Source: Plecoglossus altivelis
Taxonomy: Eukaryota > Chordata > Actinopteri > Osmeriformes > Plecoglossidae
Length of the DNA: 64,000 nucleotides
Assembly (NCBI GenBank): GCA_036571765.1
Contig: BROE01000007.1
Location: 6,477,636-6,541,635 of the forward strand
Direction: 5' to 3'
Under the pieces are notes generated by a model. That model had not been told where the DNA came from, did no database searches, and saw only the letters and a program-made list of their open reading frames with translations. Shown piece after piece: positions 1 through 9,830 of this stretch; position 1 is the stretch's first letter; each line of letters starts with the position of its first letter. A program made the position numbers and the translations under genes.

Positions 1-346
1 GAGACAGGGCAGGGAGGGCAGCAGAGCTAAGGGCAGGGCAGGGTAAGGGTAAAGGGACAGGGTAGAGCAGGAAACAGGGCCAGGGCAGAAGTCGCAGGGC
101 AGGACAGAGCGCAGGGCAGGGCAGGGCAGAGAAGGGCAGGGCAGGGCAGGGCAAGGGGCAAGTGGCCGAGGTCCGGTAGAGCAGAGGACAGAGCAGGGCC
201 AGGGCAGGGCAAAGGGCAGGGACAGGGTGTAGAGCAGAGCAGAGCAGGGCAGGGCAGGGCAGTGCAGGGCAGGGCAGGGCAGGGCAGGGTAGAGCAGAGC
301 ATAGCAGGGCAGCGCAGGGTAGAGCAGAGCTGAGCAGAGCTGAGCA
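1..346. repeat. GGGCA-type GC-rich minisatellite
   Basis: This is a tandem array of degenerate pentamers (GGGCA with AGAGC and AGCAG variants) running to about 346. It is strongly purine/G biased. It translates into cysteine/proline/leucine repeats on the minus strand, which are artefacts of the repeat and not a gene. The array starts before the window does, so its true length is unknown. Confidence 0.85.
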
Positions 347-3300
347 GGGTCAGTTGAAAATAAAGAGGCAACCCTTCGCTGGCTGTCTGGCTGCTAAGCC
401 ACAGGGCCAGTCAGGGGTCAGCAGAACAGTCAACTCACCAGGGCTCCGCCCAACTGAGAGGAGGAGGGTCGGGGTGGGGGGGCTGAGGGAAGAGAGGGAC
501 ATGGGATGGAGGGAGGAGGGGGAGGGGAGGAAGGAAGGAAGGAAGGAAAAAGCACAAATGATGAATAAGAAAGATGGGAGGACAGAAGTGAAATGGTCAC
601 TGGAGGCCCAAAGCAGAGAAACATTGCTGAGCCTGGGAAGGATGTAATCAGTTGTGAAAACACAAAAGCAGCAGACACACTTGGAATTGGACGCAAATAA
701 AGTCGCAACCAAGCGTCTGAACCACAGCCATGAAACCAATTAACAGGACGTCTCACCACCTGGTTACAGAGTAAGTGCTCTGGTTTGCACCTCAGGCCAC
801 AGGCAAGAAGCACACACTTACTTCACCCAGACCGACACGTGCAGATACACAGAAACACATGCAGCTCATAGCCTCTTTCCTATTGTACAAGCACACACAC
901 TCACACCGCTGTCTTCTCCCACCACAAAGCTACTAACATATGCACACATGTTCACACGCCCCATCCACACATGCTGTACATTTGTATGCCATAGGCCCTT
1001 ATCACCAATGCATGGGGATGGGAATCTGACAGACCTGACTACAGTTACGAAGTGGGGGGTTTATATTGTGGATGAAGCAACTGTCTGGGGAGTAGAGCCA
1101 CTGCCATTGGACCTAACTGGAGCAAGACAGTGTTCTAATTAGAACAGGCTGAGGTATAGACACGTGTGTGTGTGTGTGTGTGTGTTCTGCATTCCTTTGG
1201 CATGTACTCTCAACTGTGCATCCTGTGGACTGAGTCTCCTTCTAAACTGTTATCCTCTCCCACAATGTCCGTCTTTATATCTGTCTCATCTTTGCAGTGC
1301 TCCAAGCCCAGTGAGGTAACCAGACGGTCGATGCAGCGATTTGTCACGTTTTAAAACACACAAAAAAATAAGGACATCAATCTCTGTACGCTGACAGACG
1401 CGTAACACAAGGCACGAGACGTACCATCCGTTATGACAGACGTGGCCACTCTGCTGCCTTCACACAAACTCATACGTTAAAGAGAATGAATGGTTCTTAG
1501 AAACAGCTGTACATGTAACTACATTTTATGACTTAATACGCGGTGCTAGTCCATATGTTTGAGCCGCATCATAGAAGTCATGGTCACCCTTAAAAGGGAA
1601 TTGAGACTGTAGTTGCAAGCGCAGTCATGTGGAGACCACATACTGGGGAGTTGGCGCCTTCTATCTTTGAAGAGGGGAAACTGTAGATTGCAGTGAGCAC
1701 AAGGGACACAATCTGTAGGACAAATCCTAAGACATGGTACAGTAGATATGCACCGTTTCACACACACAAAGACCCACACGCACACGTTCGCACATTAGGC
1801 ATGGTCACATTAGACTGGTCCATGGGACATGACTGGATCTTATCACTCATCACTGCAGCATGGTGACTTTTACACATAAATTACAAAATCAAATGAATGT
1901 GTGCCCTCATCCAAGAAAAGATACATCAATATCATGCTATGTGAAACATTTCCCTTGTTGTAGAACAGTCAGACACAGTAGGACGCTAGTGATTTTCTGT
2001 TTTTCCACCACCAGATGTCACCCACACATTGTTTTCCAAGTCACCGCTCAGGAATTGATTTAGTTCCTTAACAGCAATGTCACATTACATGGTGCTGAAT
2101 GCAACCGCATGTACTATAACAATGACATGTAAACCAAAGAGGAATCTGGCACCAATTGAATCAAATACTGTCAATCAATAGGACTAAAGTGCATGAAAAC
2201 TGTATTGTAAAAGCTTCAGATAACTATACCCCTCTAAATAAATACCTGTTCAATTCAACAGGACATGACCTCTGAGGTCTAAACAGAATAAATGTTTAGC
2301 TCTGGCATTTAAACATTCAGCAACAACACGATTTCCATTCATGTTTTGAGGAGACGTTAGCCATTCATATTGGATTAATTATTTTGGCGCTACGATAAGA
2401 CTGGACACAACCATGGATACATTTATTAAGTTTCAGCTGTTGTCAGGGAAACAAGCAGCATCTGATGTCATGACCTTAATGCACCAATCTCTCAAACTTT
2501 CCATGAGCAACACACAAGCACACATGCGTTACAAAACCTATGGACATGTTTGGAAAAGCAAAAGAGGTATTGAAGTGTTTTAAGATCAAACTATCGCAAA
2601 TCCTTAACAGTGATATGGGTAAGATCCTGATAACAGGCTGTACACCAAATTAGACTGTTGGCCACTCATGTACTTCTGGTTGCTTTTCTACCTTTCTGCA
2701 TTGCATGACTTCCACTAATGTGTCTTATTCGGGACTGAACTATTATCTTTATTGCTCAGACTGATATCGCAACACGATTCCACCCTTTTAATGTGGTCTC
2801 TCATTAGGATGAATGAGCAAGTATTACTATTGTGATCTGTAATTAGCAAATTTGCTGTTTTACCTCCCTAAATCCTATCCTATTTTTGTCATCTCTCCCA
2901 TCTTGGGCTCTGTCCTCTGGCCTGTTATGTCTGTGCCATCTTTGGCACCACCCATGAATACCCTCCCACTGGCAGCAGTTCATACCTGGCATTGCTCACC
3001 AAGTGGGCGCTCCAAGGTAGACTCTCTTAGGACACCATGGCATGGTTATCGCAGTTCAAATGACTCATTTAGGCAATTGCACCTTGGTCTTTCTAGTAGC
3101 CTCTATGGCTCTAACACAGATAGAAACACTGCAGTCTACATTTTAAAAATCACTCATAATAGGTATCCATTTCTGTTAGTTGGTATAAATCCTTCAGTTA
3201 TTTTTACACGTTCGGTCCTCTACTAATGTTCATTGGGGTTTATTATTGTGCTCCAAGATGAGTGAATTAAGGCGTTTAAGACACTTCAATCAACAATATT

Positions 3301-3370
3301 TTTTGCCTTTTCTACCCCCGTTGTTGATACTCTCTTTCTCCTTCCATTTTCATTGCTGCCTCGCTTTTTC
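347..3370. other. Non-coding flank upstream of neurod2
   Basis: I see no supportable gene in this stretch. It contains a short GGAA run near 530-548, a GT microsatellite at 1164-1185, scattered CA-rich stretches (830-1000 and 1755-1790), and otherwise unremarkable AT-rich DNA. The short reading frames here have no recognisable domains and no good splice context. Confidence 0.6.
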
Positions 3371-3379
3371 TGGCTGTGT

Positions 3380-3540
3380 GAGCGCGAGCACAGTGACAGA
3401 TGGCGAGTCCCTCTTCCCCCGGGAAGGCAATCTCTGTGAATGCGGGCGCATGTCAATCACCCGCTCTCATGTGATGGCTCTTGCCAATGACGTGCCAGCC
3501 ATATGGCCTGGCATCATAGCTGGTATGTAACCCACCCAGT
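3380..3540 (+). promoter_or_regulatory. neurod2: Candidate neurod2 proximal promoter with three E-boxes
   Basis: This GC-richer patch precedes the putative non-coding exon of neurod2. It holds three E-boxes of types used by neurogenin/NeuroD factors: CAGATG at 3397-3402, CATGTG at 3468-3473 and CATATG at 3500-3505. It also has a CCAAT core at 3484-3488 overlapping a CRE-like TGACGTG at 3488-3494. No TATA box is seen close by. The motifs are read directly; the promoter role is inferred from position. NEUROD2 promoters are known to respond to neurogenin/NeuroD proteins through E-boxes. Confidence 0.5.
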
Positions 3541-3710
3541 CTCTGGTTATGATGCCACACTGTCTCCGCGCGTTTGGTGTAGGGATAGCAGCACACACAG
3601 AGAGAAGCCGACAGTAGCAACTACAGGAGTGTCAGTGGAGGGGTGTGGACTGGACACCCGGAGATGGTGTAAACAAACGCTATCGCCTATTACCGAGCTC
3701 CAGGACGGAG
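3540..3710 (+). other. neurod2: Candidate non-coding first exon of neurod2
   Basis: The coding exon of neurod2 begins just after a clear splice acceptor, so an upstream 5' UTR exon is expected. The best donor upstream is GAG|GTAGGT with its GT at 3711-3712, giving an intron of about 1.7 kb. Vertebrate NeuroD genes usually have one non-coding exon and one coding exon. The 3' end is fairly well supported. The 5' end (3540) is only an estimate from the promoter-like patch upstream. Confidence 0.45.
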
Positions 3711-4224
3711 GTAGGTTGAACATTTCTTACTGTTTATAACGAATTTCACATGCTAATATATTGAAGCAGAAAATGTCGATTTACATATTAACGAAAATGT
3801 AGCCATTTGGACTGCTGATAAATAGGCTATACGTATCCTGAGCATGTTTAAAGATACTGTTTCAGGATTCCACAACGAGGCAGCTTCATCTCATTCTTTT
3901 ATCTCCAGTCAAGTGAAGGGGATCTAATCAAGATCCCCTCTAAGCCTGATCGAGCTCTTTACATACCACCTAAGACGCACAGCATTTATCCAAAACCACG
4001 ACGATAAACAGTTAACACGCCAGTATTTTAACACATCTATTCATTAAGAGATATTTCTTTATTGCATCCCTAATCGGCATTTTACAAAAGCTATGCTATT
4101 GCTTGGGGAGATTCATTTAGCGCATAAACCTTCGAAATCTTTGTTCTCCAGGAGACTTGGAGACACACTTTGTTTTGACCGAACACATTATAAAAAATAA
4201 AGTATGAGTATGCGTGTGCGTGTG

Positions 4225-4226
<2 letters not shown>

Positions 4227-4273
<47 letters not shown>
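4227..4273. repeat. (GA)n microsatellite in the neurod2 intron
   Basis: An almost perfect run of AG dinucleotides, 47 bases long, lies inside the presumed intron between the non-coding and coding exons of neurod2. The rest of this intron (3711-5408) is AT-rich with no coding sign. Confidence 0.95.
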
Positions 4274-4275
<2 letters not shown>

Positions 4276-5415
4276 TGGGGGATGAATTAGCCAGAGTTAA
4301 AAGCGCTAATTGACAAGGTATTGGTTTGCGTTAATTACAATGTGATTATAAGATTTAAATAAATATAAATCTACGCACGTGCACAGCTGAGCTCAAATGA
4401 AGAAACATATAATCGTGTAACACGATTAATGTTCATAAGTCATTTATAAAGCTATTTACAAATGGCTGCTTTATAATTATTATATTGCCTGGATCATAAT
4501 CAATGAAAGATTTAATTATTGCATAATCAAACATGAATTGACAAGTCCTCGTCTATGTGAAGCATAAAATCCAAACAAGTTTGATTTTCGAATTGGGCCT
4601 AAACCTGACCAATTAACCATCTCATTTCTTAAACCTGAATTTCGATCACATTGTAAGCATTTAGTTAACTATTTGCATTTTTTTAAATTACTTTTCTTGA
4701 CTTTTGTTCTAACTCTTAGGCCTACATGTAACATTATTGCCAAATACTGACCCTAGGAACATTTCGATATACGCTGTAGTCAACCCTGTAAAAAACGGGA
4801 CATTGTCTTGATGAACTTCAGGCCTATTATAAAAAAAACTTTCATAAAATACACTCCAAAAATGTCCAGAATTTGATGTGGCTGTGTTGGAATGCCGCCA
4901 AAATCCAGAAGAGGTGGACGGGGGCGAATGGGGCTACCCGCCGCACAATGCGCCCCTGGGGACCTCATGATAGGGCCAGCACCACAGAAACCTGCTGCGA
5001 GAGGGCACGCCAAGGCACGTGGTTAGGGAGCGGAGAATGGGGTCCGTCTGGTCTCGTCTGGCGCTTTGCTGTGGTCATGTCCCCTAAGAAATGTTGCCCA
5101 TTCAATTTAATTAGGCACAGGTTTATTTTAATCGCTAAAGAAATGTGCCATTAACTTGATCTTTTGTTCCTTTCCTAAAATGGTCAGTATAGCTTCGATA
5201 ATTAATAGAAAGTTTAGGCCATCGACTGGCCTCAACAAAAACGGGCAAGCATTCGATTCCCCCCCCCCTCCCCCCAAATTGAAGCATTTTTCATTTATTT
5301 TCTACAATTATCTCTCCATCTGTCCGGCATGGCCGAAAAGGAAAACATACGTGAGCTGACACCGTATTCTTTGAGCCCAAAGATAATCTATTATTTATTT
5401 CTCTGCAGTGACACC

Positions 5416-6501
5416 ATGTTGACTAGGCTCTTCAGCGAGGTTCTGCCGGATGTTCAAAAGCTTGCGGGTTGGGCGGACGACAGTGAGAGTGAGGACTCCA
5501 AAACCAAGGACGACGACCAAGATCACTGTCACCTTGGAGACGAGGACTTAGATGACGGCGATGCACCAGAGGGAAGCAGCAGGGCCCAGTCCGAGATGGC
5601 TGGCGATGACGACGACGATGACGATGCTGAGGATGAGGACTGTGGAGATGAAACAGAGGGAGACAAACCCAAAAAGCGCGGCCCAAAGAAACGCAAGATG
5701 ACACCTGCCAGGATGGAGCGTTCCAAAGTGCGACGTCAAAAGGCTAACGCCCGAGAGCGCACTCGTATGCACGACTTAAACTCTGCCCTGGACAATTTGC
5801 GCAAAGTTGTGCCCTGTTATTCCAAAACTCAAAAGCTATCCAAGATAGAGACATTGCGGCTGGCTAAAAATTACATTTGGGCCCTAGGAGAGATTTTGCG
5901 CAATGGGAAACGACCGGACGTTGTATCATACGTGCAGACACTGTGCAAAGGCCTCTCACAGCCCACAACTAATTTAGTGGCAGGTTGCTTGCAGCTCAAC
6001 ACTCGGAACTTCTTGACAGAACAGTGTCCAGATGGGTCTCGGTTCCATGTTCCAAATTCTCCTTTCTCCGTGCATCCATATTCTTATCCGTGTCCTCGTC
6101 TGTCTAGTCCTCAATATCAGCCCGGTTCTAGTGCACACAATGTGCGGAATCATTCCTATGGTTCTGGCTATGACGCAGTCTATCAAGGGGGGGCATCTCC
6201 AGACTACAACAGTCCGGACTATGAGGGCCACCACAGCCCACCCGTGTGTGTAAACGGCAACTTCTCAGTGAGACAACAAGAGTCGGTATCGCCTGATACA
6301 GACAGGAACTATCATTATGCTATGCACTACTCCGGATTGCCCGGCTCTCGCCCTCCAGCAGCCCACGGCTTGCCGTTTGGTCCCTCAGGAGCGCGCAGCG
6401 GTGGCGCGCATTCAGAGAACATTCCGCCGTTTCATGACGTGCACTTACACCATGACAGGGCGCCCGCTTATGAAGAACTGAACGCCTTTTTTCATAACTG
6501 A
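5416..6501 (+). CDS. neurod2: NeuroD2, neurogenic differentiation bHLH transcription factor
   Basis: This single coding exon gives a 361-residue protein. The first ATG after the splice acceptor (AG at 5407-5408) is at 5416, and the protein begins MLTRLFSE as in NeuroD2. In order there is an acidic N-terminus with a seven-Asp run (residues 64-70), a KKRGPKKRK nuclear localisation signal (86-94), a bHLH domain (about 107-160: basic RERTRMHDLN, then helix-loop-helix ending IWALGEIL), and the NeuroD-family C-terminal domain. The protein ends YEELNAFFHN, as in NeuroD2. Human NEUROD2 is about 380 residues, so the protein is full length. It binds E-boxes as a heterodimer with class I E-proteins in the nucleus and drives neuronal differentiation. 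MHDLN in the basic region and the strongly conserved LCKGLSQPTTNLVAGCLQLN block favour NeuroD2 over NeuroD1/4/6. The upstream in-frame ATG at 5329 lies in the intron. Odd points: Thr116 where human NeuroD2 has Asn, and Gly158 for the usual Ser. Confidence 0.97.
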   Translation: MLTRLFSEVLPDVQKLAGWADDSESEDSKTKDDDQDHCHLGDEDLDDGDAPEGSSRAQSEMAGDDDDDDDAEDEDCGDETEGDKPKKRGPKKRKMTPARMERSKVRRQKANARERTRMHDLNSALDNLRKVVPCYSKTQKLSKIETLRLAKNYIWALGEILRNGKRPDVVSYVQTLCKGLSQPTTNLVAGCLQLNTRNFLTEQCPDGSRFHVPNSPFSVHPYSYPCPRLSSPQYQPGSSAHNVRNHSYGSGYDAVYQGGASPDYNSPDYEGHHSPPVCVNGNFSVRQQESVSPDTDRNYHYAMHYSGLPGSRPPAAHGLPFGPSGARSGGAHSENIPPFHDVHLHHDRAPAYEELNAFFHN

Positions 6502-6985
6502 ACCCCAAACTCCTGAACAATCCCTAACGAAGCCAATCACTGACAATCCAATGTATTATTACCCAAGCTGACACCGTTTTTGGGAGGAGAGAAAATGAGA
6601 TGGAAATAGCCCTGAATTCTCATTGTTGGTCCTCTGTTTTATTGATGTCATCCCAAAATAATCATTATGTACATTTTATCAAGGTGTGTCAGAATTCAAT
6701 ACTAATCAAATGTCCACCTGTATGCAGAACATGAGTGCAATCACATTAAATGCTGTATAGGCCTACATGAACAAAACATGTTATGAAACAAGAAATAAAA
6801 CAAAATTTTATAAATATCTGAATTACGTTGATCTTCTCTTCCTCACTTGAAATATATCTTACTGCAAGAAGGAGCTGGACACATACTGCACACGATCAGT
6901 ATTGCTGAAGTGTCCTGATGAACAACTACTCGAGGTTAATCGTTTTTAACACACTAAAAGAATAATTGTAGAGAAAATAAAAATT
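6502..6985 (+). other. neurod2: neurod2 3' UTR with two candidate polyadenylation signals
   Basis: AT-rich sequence follows the stop codon. AATAAA occurs at 6794-6799 and again at 6976-6981, so alternative polyadenylation is possible. The extent is inferred from these signals only. Confidence 0.6.
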
Positions 6986-8810
6986 ATTTAAATATTTAAT
7001 AGGACATTTGACTTAACTGACCAAACTGGTCAAACCCGCAAAAGGCGACAAAGGAGAAAAGGCATGAGTGTCAATTAATATGTTTATTTTTAAATTAGAG
7101 ATCAACACCAAATGTTGCCTTAAATTACTAGTTGCTCTAATGCATTTGATAATGGACCTTAATCGTTAAATGTTCGGATTGATCTTTCATGGCCATTTCC
7201 AGAAGTCTTGTCAAGTCTCTGCAAATATATCCAGAAAAATTTGATGGGAAAAAGCTTTTGATTGATTTGCATTTGATTAACTTTTGAGAGATCCAACAAA
7301 TTATGTTAGGAAAATGTTTGGAATAAAAATCTCGTATTCTTCGATTATATTAGATCAAACTTGCAATGTAATTGTGTACAGGAGGGATACAGAGCCTATG
7401 AAATGCAGTTAGCATCAAGATGCACAGACACAAACATCTTAACACTAAAACAGTGCTCTTCGTGTTCAAAATATTACGGAAACACAACAGCTATTAAACG
7501 CAATTACCATGCATATGTATTTATGCATAAAGCCTCGCGTGCACCTTAATATTGCATGATGCAACAGGTACAGAAATCATGAACACGTCGATGAAGGCGC
7601 AGTTTTACTTTTCCATTCGGAATTGTATTTATTTATCTCACAATTATAAATAATGAGCATTGTTTTTTGTTAAAAAGAGATTGTATGAGCACAGTAAGAA
7701 CGTCAATACTCGAATCAAACACCGGCTGTATAGAGAAATATCACTTTCACGAAAGAAGATGATGCCTGGACAAAATGTCAGGTTGGTTTAGTTTAGGTAA
7801 ACCTTAATGTCACATTTATTTGAACCTTTGCATCACTTGAACGGACAATGGAGTGCAGGGCATTTCGACTTACATAGAGTTTGATTAGTAGATCTGATCA
7901 CTTCATTTTAGAACAAGTCGTCGAGTAATAAGTGTTTCGGAAAAATGATCTAACCGTGTATAAAGCAGTTGTATGGTAAGACATTCGACTGCTAGTTCCA
8001 GTAATACATTTAGAATATTAGAAAATTGGAAGCATGCCTAATATGCAAAGGGTATGCTGACGTAAAAGCAGAACGACGTAATTGCACTGTATGAGCAAAT
8101 ATGATCAGAAAAGTTAGGACACGTGCAAAACATAATCTGTGTCTGAGTCTGGCATTAATTTAGGTGTGATTTGTCTTGAAATAATGAACACATTGAAATT
8201 GCAAAATGCACTTAACAACAGGCCTGAATGTTATAAAAATCTTTGTAATATAGGCTATCAAATAAAATTGAAATTTTCCCTTTTCAAGCAATGTCACAGT
8301 GAGCTTCACATATCCCCATGGAACTGGACGAAAACCAAACTAATACAGGTACACAACTGAATGACAACTGTTTTAACAATTGCGACATAGTCGAGAAAAA
8401 CGAATTCCTATCATTCAACCAAACCTTGCATCGAATACAGCGTAAAATAGCCTGCACACGATTGACAAAATGTATGCTCCTGCAAACAACGTTGATACAA
8501 AATAGCTTTGGTTGAATACTGAGCTGAAACCTACATGATACTTGAAAGGTCGTCAAGTAAGGAAGTCTCACCTGTATACACTGAAACGAAGTCAGCCTAC
8601 ATTCAAACAAGGAATTCATGGAGAAACGTATAAACTATAGGCCTACAAGACACAACAAAATTCATGGCATGGTTTAGGATTATTTCTGTTATTGACGTTA
8701 TTGTGAAACTGAAGATGCAGGTGTGCTGTTTTACAAATTGTCCACTGGCGTGTTAGACTTCTGAGTTTGTAGGCAAGGCTACAGCCTACAGATATTGACC
8801 GAGCCTTTTT
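6986..8810. other. AT-rich intergenic DNA downstream of neurod2
   Basis: I see no gene. The DNA is AT-rich, and its short reading frames lack domain content and biased composition. The relatively repeat-poor texture compared with 12-23 kb could reflect conserved non-coding sequence, but that cannot be judged without alignment. Confidence 0.5.
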
Positions 8811-9005
8811 GCATTGGTCAAGGTTTTCGGTGATAATTTACAAAAGATGGCGGAAAGCGTCACTGCTGCGACTTTGGAACGCTGCCCCGGGACCCATATG
8901 CTCCACCGGTCGTCCAGAGTACCATCAGCACCGGGCACTAGGGAACAACGAGGAATCTTGCCGATTAATTGATGACCTCAACCGAAATAGGGGCAAAACA
9001 AAGTA
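8811..9005 (+). promoter_or_regulatory. Orphan promoter/first-exon-like patch (CCAAT, YY1 site, short ORF)
   Basis: An inverted CCAAT (ATTGG, 8813-8817) is followed by AAGATGGCGGA at 8844-8854, which matches the YY1 motif that often overlaps the start codon of TATA-less promoters. The ATG at 8847 opens a 41-codon frame (MAESVTAATLE...) ending at 8972. A possible donor (AA|GTAAAG) lies near 9002. I recognise no protein family and found no downstream exon. It could be a lncRNA start, the remnant of a lost gene, or chance. Confidence 0.3.
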
Positions 9006-9699
9006 AAGTAGGATGTATAGTAGCCTATTCGTAATATTGGACAATTTAAAAAGTTTTTTTTGTGTGTATGCTATGAGCTCATGGACCATGCATCGTTAAA
9101 ATGACTTTTGTCTCTTATAGACATATGCCTTCGGAAAACGATGGTCCAGGAATGTTCATATTTGTTTTCAAAATACGTTTTTTATCTGGATCTGCATTTC
9201 GATTTTAAAACATTGCTATTGAGTATTGAACAGTACAGACCGACCCTCTGCTCTGTTTGAAAGTTTAGACCGATGTAAGATGTAATAAAAACGCATTAAA
9301 TAGCCTTAATAATTCGATGCACATGAGCGCCACATCAGCGGTAATGGGAACTTAGTCTACCTGATCGATAACAGTCCAGTCTAGACACTTAGGCCTTACT
9401 GTCTGTTGACCTGTAATATAATTGGCAAATAATATAACCACACCTGCAAGTGAAAACTCCCTACATCGGAGCAGCACAATAACAAGAAAGGAAGCACATG
9501 ATGTAAATTCTTGGACAGGAAATCTAATCAAACTTAGTGTGAAGCCTTTTTAACAAGCCATGTCAAAAGGCTTCACAGAGTACTAACAACGTCCTGTAGA
9601 GAGCTGTGAAGGCTAGCAGCAATTGCACAATATGCAGGTATAGAAACCCATAATGTGTGAGCGTGTGAATGCATGCTCCGGGTCTGTGAACGCATGCAG

Positions 9700-9830
9700 T
9701 GGGCTGTGCCCCTGCAGGAGAAGGCCCAGACCTTCAATTAGCACACCTGCAGTGATTGTGAGTGACGTCAGCTGCTAGGCTACTTGACGCACAGCCTGAC
9801 TGCAATGTCTGATGCCTCGCCGATACGAAG
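9700..9830. promoter_or_regulatory. Candidate enhancer: palindromic CRE with adjoining E-boxes
   Basis: A perfect CRE palindrome TGACGTCA (9763-9770) overlaps an E-box CAGCTG (9769-9774). A second E-box CACCTG lies at 9744-9749 and a homeodomain-type CAATTAG core just before it. This density of sites in otherwise plain AT-rich DNA, about 3 kb downstream of neurod2, suggests a cis-element. Function is inferred only. Confidence 0.35.

Noticed and set aside
2852..3226. 124-codon frame upstream of neurod2
   Set aside because: No domains or promoter context, and its composition matches surrounding non-coding DNA.
5329..5415. Longer NeuroD2 start at an upstream in-frame ATG
   Set aside because: The extra codons cross a clear splice acceptor at 5407-5408 and do not resemble NeuroD2; MLTRLFSE at 5416 is the family start.
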